From: Planctomycetota bacterium
Lineage (GTDB): Bacteria > Planctomycetota > Phycisphaerae > Sedimentisphaerales > Anaerobacaceae
Length of the DNA: 5,722 bases
Assembly: GCA_023135255.1 (NCBI GenBank)
Contig: JAGLTN010000025.1
Span: forward strand, 1-5,722
Direction: 5' to 3'
Each line of letters opens with the position of its first letter. Positions within the stretch are counted from its first letter, which is position 1. Under the pieces are notes generated by a model, which had not been told where the DNA came from, did not search any database, and saw nothing but the letters and a program-made list of their open reading frames with translations. Shown piece by piece: positions 1 through 5,213 of the stretch. The translations under genes and the position numbers were made by a program.

Positions 1-129
1 GGTTTTACTTTTCTGGTCCATAATGGCAAAATGTTTCATAAAGTATTAGTTACCGAAGATATGGTAGGTCATAAGCTGGGTGAGTTTTCATTAACGAGAA
101 CTTTCAGAGGACATTCCGGCAGGAAATAA
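1..129 (+). CDS. rpsS: 30S ribosomal protein S19, C-terminal 42 residues (5' end outside window)
   Basis: Frame 1 is open from the first base to the TAA at 127-129 and encodes the C-terminal half of S19. S19 sits in the head of the 30S subunit, pairs with S13, and contacts 16S rRNA near the A-site side. The visible residues carry the family signature: an HNGK turn, then [13 protein letters not shown], then [11 protein letters not shown] at the end. These match the most conserved part of S19, and the C-terminus falls where the family usually ends, so only the N-terminal half is missing. rplV follows after 14 nt, as expected in the S10 operon. Identity is certain; the start cannot be seen. Confidence 0.97.
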   Translation, partial: GFTFLVHNGKMFHKVLVTEDMVGHKLGEFSLTRTFRGHSGRK

Positions 130-143
130 AAAGGTTATAGGCT

Positions 144-365
144 ATGTTAAGTGCTAAAAAATTAAAAGAACTTTGTGAGCAACGCGATATAAGTATCGAT
201 CAATTGGCTGGTCAGCTTGTAAGGGGCGGGCTTAGCGAAAAGCAGGCAAAATCTGCGGTTGAGAATTGGAAAAAAGGGCTTTTTAAGCCTCTTCCAAGAA
301 AAGAAGATATTCGCAAGTTGGCAACAGCGTTATATGTTGATGTCAATGATATTTCTGCCTGGAAG
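144..365 (+). other. Region encoding the HTH-like N-terminal domain of L22
   Basis: This is the part of rplV coding for residues 1-74, upstream of the conserved L22 core. Predicted by eye, the helices fall at about residues 5-14, 17-25, 31-44 and 53-63, with a short last element near 67-70. That spacing, the W-K-K-G turn followed by P-L-P, and the L-A-x-A-L-x-V-x-V-x-x-I ending are typical of XRE-family DNA-binding domains. The loop between helices 2 and 3 (VRGGLSEKQAKS) is longer than in standard XRE domains, so the likeness may be to fold rather than to DNA binding. Codon use looks like the rest of the gene, and no stop or frameshift separates the two parts. Confidence 0.7.
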
Positions 366-692
366 TCTTCCTGCAGATATGCTCCGTTTTCAGCGAGGAA
401 AGCCAGACTTGTTTCGCAATTGATCGTAGGTCGCAGTGTACAGGATGCGATGGATGTACTTAAGTTTACAAACAAGCGTGCCGCGGAGACAATCAATAAA
501 GTTTTGAAATGTGCAGTTGCTGATGCTGACGGGCAGGAAGCTGATGTTGAGAACCTGTTTATAAGCGAAGCAAGAGTCGATGATGCCGGTATCAGGATTG
601 GCACCAAAAGATGGATAGCCAAAGACAGAGGCAGGGCTCATCCGATTCGTAAGACTGCTTGCCATGTGCACGTAACCGTGACTCAGGCGTAA
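144..692 (+). CDS. rplV: 50S ribosomal protein L22 with an N-terminal XRE-like helix-turn-helix extension
   Basis: This 182-residue protein is far longer than E. coli L22 (110). Residues about 75-182 are a full L22: the YAPFSARKARLV start, GRSVQDAMDVLKFTNKRAA, and the beta-hairpin around 145-168 (KDRGRAHPIRK) that in known ribosomes lines the peptide exit tunnel. Residues 1-74 are not part of normal L22. They resemble a Cro/C1 (XRE) helix-turn-helix: KKLKELCEQRDISIDQLAGQL, then an NWKKG turn, then DIRKLATALYVDVNDI. The ATG at 144 has an AAGG ribosome-binding site at 131-134. No start codon lies near residue 75; the nearest in-frame candidate, a TTG at 318, has no good binding site. The fusion therefore looks real rather than a mis-called start. 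The L22 role is sure; the function of the extension is unknown. Confidence 0.95.
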   Translation: MLSAKKLKELCEQRDISIDQLAGQLVRGGLSEKQAKSAVENWKKGLFKPLPRKEDIRKLATALYVDVNDISAWKSSCRYAPFSARKARLVSQLIVGRSVQDAMDVLKFTNKRAAETINKVLKCAVADADGQEADVENLFISEARVDDAGIRIGTKRWIAKDRGRAHPIRKTACHVHVTVTQA

Positions 693-733
693 ATGAAAGA
701 AGGCGTAATTTAACAGAAATAAGGCAATAAATT

Positions 734-1537
734 ATGGGTCAAAAAGTATCACCAATTGGTTTTAGAACAGGCATAACGCTTGGATGGCAAAGTACCTGGT
801 ACGCTTCAAAGGCTGACTATGGCGTGTTCCTCGTTGAAGACCAGAAAATTCGTGATTTTATCGACAAGAAATTTAACCGCAGTATGCCGAGAGGCGCCGT
901 TGCCAAAACTGAGATTGTTCGCACCCGCAATGAAGTGAAAGTTACTTTGCACAGTGCTCGTCCGGGTATTGTTATTGGTCCCAGAGGTGGTGAAGTCGAT
1001 AAACTCAGAGAAGAACTTGAAGATCTGACATCGCGTAAGGTTAACGTAAATGTCATCGAGATAAAAGAGCCGGATCTAAGTGCTGTGCTTGTAGGTCAGG
1101 CGATAGCTGAGCAGCTTTGCAAGCGTTCATCTTTCAGAAGAACGATGAAACAGTATTGCGAAAATGCGGTCCAGGCTGGGGCGAAGGGTGTTAAAATTAT
1201 GTGCAGCGGCAGACTTGGTGGGGCTGAAATGGCCCGTACTGAAACCCAGAAGCTGGGAAGTATTCCTCTGCATACTCTTGATGCTAATGTTGATTACGCA
1301 TTAGCTGAAGCTGTGACAACTTATGGTGTTGTCGGTGTTAAGGTTTGGATTTACAAAGGTAAATTCGGCGAGAAGATTGAAGCCAAGTTTAGAAGCAGAC
1401 GCAGACCACCGAGAAAAGGTGGCGGCGGCGGAGGTTTCAGGCCTTCTAACAGGGGTGGAGCACGTCCGACAGCTAAGGCTGCACCTGCACCTGCAGAGGC
1501 TGCGCCAGCTCCTGCACCAGAGGCTAAAACTGAGTAA
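734..1537 (+). CDS. rpsC: 30S ribosomal protein S3 with a Gly/Ala/Pro-rich C-terminal tail
   Basis: S3 forms part of the mRNA entry channel on the 30S head with S4 and S5. The protein starts with the family hallmark MGQKVSPIGFR. The type II KH domain is visible at about 60-110, with the GPRG loop at 82-85. The C-terminal domain carries SGRLGGAEMARTE at 158-170 and TTYGVVGVKVWIYKG at 195-209. The basic patch FRRTMK at 134-139 fits the E. coli R131/R132/K135 patch linked to mRNA unwinding. The length is 267 against 233 in E. coli. The extra residues form a low-complexity tail from about 218: an Arg-rich stretch, six glycines (229-234), an RG-containing segment, and an Ala/Pro run. The ATG follows AAGG at 721-724. 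The gap to rplV is 41 nt. Confidence 0.98.
   Translation: MGQKVSPIGFRTGITLGWQSTWYASKADYGVFLVEDQKIRDFIDKKFNRSMPRGAVAKTEIVRTRNEVKVTLHSARPGIVIGPRGGEVDKLREELEDLTSRKVNVNVIEIKEPDLSAVLVGQAIAEQLCKRSSFRRTMKQYCENAVQAGAKGVKIMCSGRLGGAEMARTETQKLGSIPLHTLDANVDYALAEAVTTYGVVGVKVWIYKGKFGEKIEAKFRSRRRPPRKGGGGGGFRPSNRGGARPTAKAAPAPAEAAPAPAPEAKTE
1418..1525 (+). repeat. Low-complexity coding repeats in the S3 tail (GGN run, then GCN/CCN run)
   Basis: Bases 1418-1435 are six consecutive glycine codons using GGT, GGC and GGA. Bases 1472-1525 encode an alternating Ala/Pro segment, residues 247-264, interrupted by a few K and E. The mixed synonymous codons argue against a very recent slippage expansion and for a maintained flexible protein tail. 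It is simple-sequence coding DNA, not an independent element. Confidence 0.8.
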
Positions 1538-1596
1538 TTGTTAGATTGGTGAGTTATTTTGTAATTTGAGTTTTACTTTATTGTAAGGATAAAAAA

Positions 1597-2016
1597 ATGG
1601 CTTTGATGCCTAAAAGAGTTAAGCACCGAAAAAGCCAGCGTGGCAAAATGAAGGGCAACGCTACGCGTAATAACTATGTTGCCTTTGGTGAGTATGGTTT
1701 GCAATCGCTGGATACTCATTGGATAACAGGACGGCATATAGAGGCTGGTCGTGTGGCGGCTACCCACTTTTTGCACCGTGAAGGTAAAGTGTACATTAGG
1801 GTCTTTCCGGATAAGCCGGTCAGTTCCAAGCCTTTGGAAACAAGAATGGGTAAAGGTAAAGGCGAGCCTGAATATTGGGCAGCGTGTGTTAAGCCCGGAA
1901 CTATTTTGTTTGAGATAGGTGGTGTGCCGGAAGATATTGCTAAGCAGGCATTAATAAGGGTTGCCCATAAGATGCCAATAAGATGCAGGTTTGTAAAGAG
2001 AAGACATTCTTTGTAA
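1597..2016 (+). CDS. rplP: 50S ribosomal protein L16
   Basis: L16 binds 23S rRNA near the A site and the central protuberance and is a late-assembling 50S protein. The 139 residues fit the family (136 in E. coli). The N-terminal MPKRVKHRKSQRGKMKG is the usual basic arm. The core contains FGEYGL, the IEAGRVAA helix, and IRVFPDKP followed by ETRMGKGKGEPEYW at 81-94. R83 aligns with E. coli R81, the arginine hydroxylated by YcfD there; whether that occurs here cannot be told. The ATG at 1597 follows AAGGA at 1585-1589. A second in-frame ATG at 1606 would give a start at MPKRV, but the binding site favours 1597. The preceding 59-nt gap is the longest in the window. Confidence 0.98.
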   Translation: MALMPKRVKHRKSQRGKMKGNATRNNYVAFGEYGLQSLDTHWITGRHIEAGRVAATHFLHREGKVYIRVFPDKPVSSKPLETRMGKGKGEPEYWAACVKPGTILFEIGGVPEDIAKQALIRVAHKMPIRCRFVKRRHSL

Positions 2017-2030
2017 GAAGGACAGGTTGT

Positions 2031-2234
2031 ATGAAGGCTGACAATTACCGTGAAATGAGTACAGATGAGCGTTTTGTAAAGCTTGAAGAATTGCAGAGGC
2101 AGTTGTTTGAGCTTAAATCGCAGTCTGTTACAGAAAAATTAGAAAATACAAAAGCTGTGGCTAATCTTAAACGTGATATCGCCAGGTTAAAGACCGTAAT
2201 TCGTGAAGGTGAATTAGAGATAAACAAAAAGTGA
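2031..2234 (+). CDS. rpmC: 50S ribosomal protein L29
   Basis: This small 67-residue protein is almost entirely helical and forms the antiparallel helical hairpin of L29, which sits beside L23 at the peptide exit tunnel, a site where chaperones and targeting factors dock. Recognisable pieces are MKADNYREMSTDE, which matches the MKAxELRxxSxEEL family start, LQRQLFELKSQ at 21-31, and LKRDIARLKTVIRE at 46-59. The same frame is open upstream to 1983, inside rplP, but the start at 2031 is chosen because AAGGA lies at 2018-2022 and the encoded N-terminus then matches the family. An ATG at 2055 would remove conserved residues. It follows rplP by 14 nt. Confidence 0.95.
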   Translation: MKADNYREMSTDERFVKLEELQRQLFELKSQSVTEKLENTKAVANLKRDIARLKTVIREGELEINKK

Positions 2235-2259
2235 TCAGGCCCTTATAGGCCGTCATTTA

Positions 2260-2272
2260 TGATTGGAAATCA
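2260..2272 (+). promoter_or_regulatory. Small hairpin holding the rpsQ ribosome-binding site
   Basis: TGATT (2260-2264) pairs with AATCA (2268-2272) around a three-base GGA loop, ending three bases before the rpsQ ATG. The GGA in the loop is the only plausible Shine-Dalgarno core for rpsQ. The stem is only five pairs and A/T-rich, so it may be too weak to matter in the cell. The pairing is seen directly; a role in translation is inference. Confidence 0.3.
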
Positions 2273-2275
2273 GAT

Positions 2276-2536
2276 ATGCAGGATAAAAAAATTAAAACTA
2301 TAACTGCTGAGGTAGTCAGCAAAACCGGTGACAAAAGTATAAAGGTCGCTATCAATTATAAGATTAAGCATCCTCGGTATGGTAAGTATGTAAGGCGAAA
2401 GACCACTCTTGGTGTGCATGATGAGCACAACAAGGCTAATGTTGGGGATCTCGTTGAGATATCAGAGTGCAGGCCGATCAGTAAGTCCAAAAATTGGCGT
2501 CTTGTAGGTGTTGTTTCGAGTTTAACGCAGGATTAA
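2276..2536 (+). CDS. rpsQ: 30S ribosomal protein S17
   Basis: S17 is a primary 16S rRNA binder with an OB fold that helps organise the 5' domain of the 30S body. The 86 residues match the family length (84 in E. coli). Key conserved stretches are VVSKTGDKSIKVAI at 13-26, KHPRYGKYVRRKT at 31-43, VHDE at 47-50, and GDLVEISECRPISKSKNW at 57-74, the family signature. The ATG at 2276 is preceded by only a modest TTGGA at 2263-2267, which lies in the loop of a small predicted hairpin. The gap to rpmC is 41 nt. In E. coli this gene closes the S10 operon; here rplN follows after 43 nt with no visible terminator. Confidence 0.98.
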   Translation: MQDKKIKTITAEVVSKTGDKSIKVAINYKIKHPRYGKYVRRKTTLGVHDEHNKANVGDLVEISECRPISKSKNWRLVGVVSSLTQD

Positions 2537-2545
2537 CGATAGAAA

Positions 2546-2559
2546 TAAGCTTTGGCTTA
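2546..2559 (+). promoter_or_regulatory. Weak hairpin upstream of rplN
   Basis: TAAGC at 2546-2550 pairs perfectly with GCTTA at 2555-2559 around a TTTG loop, seven bases before the rplN ribosome-binding site. It sits at the point where E. coli separates the S10 and spc operons. It has no following T-run, so it does not look like a terminator. Five pairs in an AT-rich gap can arise by chance. Confidence 0.25.
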
Positions 2560-2565
2560 AAATAT

Positions 2566-2569
2566 AAGG
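2566..2569 (+). promoter_or_regulatory. Ribosome-binding site fixing the GTG start of rplN
   Basis: AAGG lies 10 nt upstream of the GTG at 2580 and supports that codon as the start. The next ATG, at 2598, would cut off the conserved MIQQES start of L14 and would sit much too far from this site. Confidence 0.65.
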
Positions 2570-2579
2570 TAGAATAAAA

Positions 2580-2966
2580 GTGATTCAGCAAGAAAGTATG
2601 TTAGATATAGCTGACAATTCAGGTGTGAAGTCGGCGCAGTGTATAAAAGTTTTGGGCAGAAGCGGCACACGCAAGGGTTCGTCAAGACCTGTTGCCTCTA
2701 TAGGTGATGTTATTTGTGTAGCAATAAAGAAATCGTTGCCCAACTGTCAGCTGGATGATAAGAAAGTCCATAAATGCGTTATTATTCGTACTAAGACACC
2801 TGTCAAGCGTGCTGACGGCAGTTATGTTCGTTTTGACAGCAATGCAGCAGTTATGATCGATGCTGATAGTAATCCGATTGGAACAAGAATTTTTGGTGCT
2901 GTTGCCCGTGAGTTACGTGAGAAGAATTATATGAAGATAATCTCACTGGCCAGCGAAGTAGTTTAA
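2580..2966 (+). CDS. rplN: 50S ribosomal protein L14 (GTG start)
   Basis: L14 lies on the 50S interface, contacts 16S rRNA helix 14 in the 70S ribosome, and is a docking point for the silencing factor RsfS in other bacteria. Family markers are MIQQESMLDIADNSGVK at 1-17, CIKVLG at 21-26, the RTK segment, DGSYVRFDSNAAV, and the near-invariant PIGTRIFGAVARELREKNYMKIISLA tail. The length is 128, against 123 in E. coli. Most of the difference is a six-residue insertion in the loop after VLG (about residues 27-40, RSGTRKGSSRPVAS). The GTG start is supported by AAGG at 2566-2569 and by conservation of the first residues. This is the first gene of the spc-type set, 43 nt after rpsQ. Confidence 0.98.
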   Translation: MIQQESMLDIADNSGVKSAQCIKVLGRSGTRKGSSRPVASIGDVICVAIKKSLPNCQLDDKKVHKCVIIRTKTPVKRADGSYVRFDSNAAVMIDADSNPIGTRIFGAVARELREKNYMKIISLASEVV

Positions 2967-3007
2967 TTATTGTAAATGTTAAAGATAAAATAGGCGGTTA
3001 GAAAAAA

Positions 3008-3346
3008 ATGGCCCTACATGTTAAAAAAGGTGATATGGTTGAGATAATTTCTGGTGACCACAAAGGCGCTACTGGTAAAGTACTGCGTGTTATCCCCAGT
3101 AAAAGCAGGGTGATCGTTCAGGGGCATAATATTGTCAAGAAGCATGTCCGACCATCACAGAAAAATCCGCAAGGCGGAAGGATTAATATTGAACAGCCTA
3201 TCCATATAAGCAATGTTCTGCCAGTTAGTCCTAAAAGCTCAAGAGGCAAAAGGATTGGTTATAAAGTTGCAGATGACGGCAGTAAGAAAAGAGTATCTTG
3301 TGATGGCGGCGAAATAGGTGTTGTTACGAAGGCCGGGAAAAAATAA
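3008..3346 (+). CDS. rplX: 50S ribosomal protein L24
   Basis: L24 is an early 50S assembly initiator that binds the 5' domain of 23S rRNA and lies near the tunnel exit. The KOW motif is clear at the N-terminus: KKGDMVEIISGDHKGATGKV at about 6-25. It is followed by VIVQGHNIVKKHVRPSQ at 35-51, the GGRI turn, and the PIHISNVLPV strand at 64-73. The 112 residues are a little more than the 103 of E. coli, and the end (CDGGEIGVVTKAGKK) is slightly extended and basic. The start at 3008 is preceded by an A-run and a weak AGGCGG-like binding site at 2992-2997, poorer than its neighbours'. It follows rplN by 41 nt and precedes rplE by 51 nt. Confidence 0.97.
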   Translation: MALHVKKGDMVEIISGDHKGATGKVLRVIPSKSRVIVQGHNIVKKHVRPSQKNPQGGRINIEQPIHISNVLPVSPKSSRGKRIGYKVADDGSKKRVSCDGGEIGVVTKAGKK

Positions 3347-3354
3347 AACAGTTA

Positions 3355-3377
3355 TTTGTCGGTTGGAAATCGACAGA
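3355..3377 (+). promoter_or_regulatory. 10-bp hairpin in the rplX-rplE gap, candidate leader element
   Basis: In RNA form, 3355-3364 pairs with 3368-3377 over ten consecutive positions (eight Watson-Crick, two G-U) around a GGA triloop. It lies wholly between the rplX stop and the rplE start and ends 20 nt before the rplE ATG. In E. coli the S8 protein represses the spc operon by binding the mRNA at this same junction, which makes the position suggestive. The helix here is regular, without the irregular A-rich core known for S8 sites, so direct S8 mimicry is not shown. A T-rich stretch follows but no proper T-run, so a terminator is unlikely. Confidence 0.45.
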
Positions 3378-3397
3378 CTTTTAATAGTAGGTATATA

Positions 3398-3955
3398 ATG
3401 GCAAGACTAAGAGATTTATATAAGACACAAATTGTTGGGCAGCTTATTAAAGAGTTTAATTACCCTAACCCGATGGCAGTACCCAAAATGGAAAAGATCG
3501 TGATTTCCATGGGTGTCGGCAAAGCTGTCCAGGATAAGAAGTATATTGGGATGGCGATCAAAGATTTGACAATAATCGCAGGTCAAAAACCTCTTATCTG
3601 TAAAGCCAAGAAGAGTGTTTCCAACTTTAAGGTTCGCCAAGGCGACAAGACTGGTCTTAAAGTTACTCTTCGCGGAGTCAGAATGTATGAGTTCATGGAC
3701 AGGCTTATCAGCCTTGCTATCCCTCAGGTAAGGGACTTTAGAGGTCTGAATCGTAAGGGCCTTGATGGCAGGGGCAACTATTCGTTGGGTCTGAGTGAAC
3801 AGGGTGTTTTCCCTGAAATAGATATTTCCAGAGTAGAAGCTCAGCAGGGGATGAATGTAACGTTTGTTACCTCGGCGAAAACCGATACTGAATCGCTGAA
3901 GATGCTTGAGTTGTTTGGTATGCCTTTTAAAAAGGCAAATAAACCGGAAAAGTAA
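3398..3955 (+). CDS. rplE: 50S ribosomal protein L5
   Basis: L5 binds 5S rRNA with L18 and L25 and forms part of the central protuberance, contacting S13 across the subunit bridge. The 185 residues (179 in E. coli) contain MARLRDLYKTQI at the start, NPMAVPKMEKIVISMGVG at 24-41, the AGQKPLICKAKKSVSNFKVR loop at 61-80, VTLRGVRMYEFMDRLI, VRDFRGL at 111-117, DGRGNYSLG at 123-131, and QGVFPEI at 135-141. The frame is open upstream to a TTG at 3356, but that would run through a predicted hairpin and has no family match. ATG 3398 gives the expected N-terminus and has a nearby AGGT at 3389-3392. The binding site is weak and close. Confidence 0.97.
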   Translation: MARLRDLYKTQIVGQLIKEFNYPNPMAVPKMEKIVISMGVGKAVQDKKYIGMAIKDLTIIAGQKPLICKAKKSVSNFKVRQGDKTGLKVTLRGVRMYEFMDRLISLAIPQVRDFRGLNRKGLDGRGNYSLGLSEQGVFPEIDISRVEAQQGMNVTFVTSAKTDTESLKMLELFGMPFKKANKPEK

Positions 3956-3991
3956 TCTGTAATAAGACAGTAATAAATTTGGAGTGTTTGA

Positions 3992-4177
3992 ATGACAACC
4001 ACAGCACTGGAAAATAAGGCTAGGGCGAAACAGAAATATCGTGTAAGGCAGTATACACGTTGTGAACTTTGTGGTCGTGCAAGAGCTGTTTACCGCAAGT
4101 TCAAGATATGCCGTATATGTTTCAGAAAGTTAGCTAACGAAGGTAAGATACCTGGTGTTAAAAAGGCCAGTTGGTAA
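3992..4177 (+). CDS. rpsN: 30S ribosomal protein S14, zinc-ribbon (type Z) form
   Basis: This is the short, zinc-binding version of S14, which packs in the 30S head near S3, S10 and S19. The 61 residues contain a C24-x2-C27 and C40-x2-C43 quartet, so all four zinc ligands are present. It also has the characteristic [21 protein letters not shown] block and ends GVKKASW, typical of the family. The zinc-free type seen in E. coli is about 100 residues, so the form here is unambiguous. The start has a strong GGAG at 3981-3984 with a 7-nt spacer. Zinc-dependent S14 is often backed up by a second zinc-free copy elsewhere, controlled by Zur; nothing in this window speaks to that. Confidence 0.98.
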   Translation: MTTTALENKARAKQKYRVRQYTRCELCGRARAVYRKFKICRICFRKLANEGKIPGVKKASW

Positions 4178-4210
4178 GTTGATAAAAAAACGCAAATTTT
4201 AATTTGACGT

Positions 4211-4214
4211 GGAG
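4211..4214 (+). promoter_or_regulatory. Ribosome-binding site fixing the rpsH start
   Basis: GGAG (in GTGGAG) lies 7 nt before the ATG at 4222. The same frame is open back to a TTG at 4204, but the binding site would then lie inside the gene, so 4222 is the start. The same GGAG plus 7 nt arrangement precedes rpsN and rpsE. Confidence 0.8.
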
Positions 4215-4221
4215 TTTAGTT

Positions 4222-4620
4222 ATGAGTTTGAGCGATCCTATCGCTGATATGTTGACAAGAGTACGTAATGCCGCAAGAGTTGGCAAAGAGACAGTAAATG
4301 TCAGGGCTTCCAATATATGTGCAGGTATTGCGGAAGTGCTTAAGATTGAAGGTTACATTCTGGGCTATGACCGGATAGATGACGGCAACCAGGGTATATT
4401 AAGAATCGAACTTAAGTATGATGCAAATGGCGAATCTGTCATTGATGAAGTAAAGAGAGTCAGCAAGCCTGGTAGAAGGATTTACTCAGGATCTGAAGAG
4501 TTGCCCCGTGTTTTGGCTGGATTGGGTATTTCCATAATATCTACCAGCAAGGGTATAATGAGTGATAATAACTGTCGTCAGCAGAAAGTTGGCGGCGAAA
4601 TACTTTGTACGGTGAGCTAA
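4222..4620 (+). CDS. rpsH: 30S ribosomal protein S8
   Basis: S8 is a primary 16S rRNA binder of the central domain and, in E. coli, the translational repressor of the spc operon. The 132 residues (130 in E. coli) begin MSLSDPIADMLTRVRNA, the classic start. The RNA-binding C-terminal domain is intact: SKPGRRIYSG at 81-90, then ISTSKGIMSDNNCRQQKVGGE at 106-126, which contains the STSKG loop that contacts rRNA. The last residues, CTVS, replace the more usual aromatic or hydrophobic end. The start at 4222 is fixed by GGAG at 4211-4214. Its stop overlaps the start of rplF, implying translational coupling. The gap to rpsN is 44 nt. Confidence 0.98.
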   Translation: MSLSDPIADMLTRVRNAARVGKETVNVRASNICAGIAEVLKIEGYILGYDRIDDGNQGILRIELKYDANGESVIDEVKRVSKPGRRIYSGSEELPRVLAGLGISIISTSKGIMSDNNCRQQKVGGEILCTVS

Positions 4621-4622
4621 TG
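4611..4622 (+). promoter_or_regulatory. rpsH/rplF stop-start overlap with embedded ribosome-binding site
   Basis: GGTGAG at 4611-4616 sits in the last codons of rpsH, and TAATG at 4618-4622 merges its stop with the rplF start. This is the only overlap between genes in the window and points to coupled translation, so that S8 and L6 are made in step. In E. coli these two genes are also close neighbours under S8 control. Confidence 0.75.
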
Positions 4623-5195
4623 AGTCGCATAGGAAAAAAACCAATAGATATTCCTGCCGGTGTAACAGTTGAGCAGAAGGGTCTTGTTTTCAAGGCCAAA
4701 GGTCCTAATGGTGAATCGCAGGTAGACTGCAACCCTGTTGTTAAGGTAGTTGTTGCCGGTTCGGTTATATCTGTTTTAAATGAAACACCTGAGGATAAAT
4801 TTGCCAATAAGATGCATGGTACTATGCGTGCATTGATTGCAAACGTAATTACCGGTGTTAGCAAAGGCTTCACAAGAAAGATGGAGATTTTCGGCACTGG
4901 TTATAACCTCAAAGAGCAGGGTAATAAACTGGTATTTCAGGTAGGCTTTTGTCATCCGGTTGAAATGGTAATGCCTAAAGGTATTAAGGTTAAAATTGAT
5001 GTCCCTGCAACAAGAGGTAATGAGGTTCCCGCGAAGTTTACACTTTTGGGAGTCAGTAAAGATGTTCTTGGACAGTTTGCAGCTGATATTCGTAAGATCA
5101 GACCTCCGGAGCCATACAAAGGTAAGGGTATTCGTTATGCGGATGAACATGTAAGACGTAAAGTTGGTAAGGCATTCGCTTCAGGTGCAGCGTAA
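4620..5195 (+). CDS. rplF: 50S ribosomal protein L6
   Basis: L6 binds 23S rRNA helix 97 near the factor-binding site and helps in late 50S maturation. The 191 residues (177 in E. coli) start MSRIGKKPIDIPAGV, the family hallmark. The two tandem L6 domains are visible as KGPNGE at 28-33, the HGTMRALIANVITGVSKGF block at 66-84, and the C-terminal signature RPPEPYKGKGIRYADEHVRRKVGKA at 161-185. Its ATG shares one base with the rpsH stop (TAATG), and GGTGA at 4611-4615, inside rpsH, serves as ribosome-binding site. The frame is open further up to a TTG at 4605, but that start lacks family support. A short FASGAA tail ends the protein. Confidence 0.98.
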   Translation: MSRIGKKPIDIPAGVTVEQKGLVFKAKGPNGESQVDCNPVVKVVVAGSVISVLNETPEDKFANKMHGTMRALIANVITGVSKGFTRKMEIFGTGYNLKEQGNKLVFQVGFCHPVEMVMPKGIKVKIDVPATRGNEVPAKFTLLGVSKDVLGQFAADIRKIRPPEPYKGKGIRYADEHVRRKVGKAFASGAA

Positions 5196-5213
5196 TATAA
5201 AATAGGATTTGTT

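Noticed and set aside
693..713. Six-codon open frame (MKEGVI) between rplV and rpsC
   Set aside because: It lacks a convincing binding site of its own, and ORFs this short are expected by chance.
1538..1596. Possible promoter in the longest gap, before rplP
   Set aside because: The region is AT-rich but has no -35/-10 pair at sensible spacing and no hairpin; it looks like a plain leader with the rplP binding site.
1983..2030. Upstream in-frame extension of rpmC overlapping the end of rplP
   Set aside because: The ATG at 2031 has a proper binding site and gives the standard L29 N-terminus; the extension only reads rplP bases in another frame.
2238..2251. GGCC / GGCC inverted repeat just after rpmC
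   Set aside because: There are only four pairs with a six-base loop and no T-run; too weak to call a terminator.
3356..3397. Upstream in-frame extension of rplE from a TTG
   Set aside because: It has no family match, it runs through the intergenic hairpin, and ATG 3398 gives the expected MARLRDLY start.
3921..3937. 7-bp perfect hairpin (TGCCTTT / AAAGGCA, TAA loop) near the end of rplE
   Set aside because: It lies inside conserved coding sequence for MPFKKA, has no following T-run, and is explained by codon choice for Phe-Lys-Lys; not a terminator.
4193..4206. CAAAT / ATTTG inverted repeat before rpsH
   Set aside because: Five mostly A-T pairs in an AT-rich gap is expected by chance.
4605..4619. 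Upstream TTG start for rplF
   Set aside because: It would add five residues before the conserved MSRIGKKPI; the TAATG overlap with a GGTGA site is the better start.
212..5150. Minus-strand and alternate-frame open stretches inside the ribosomal genes
   Set aside because: They overlap certain genes, have no recognisable family motifs, and are explained by codon composition on the coding strand.
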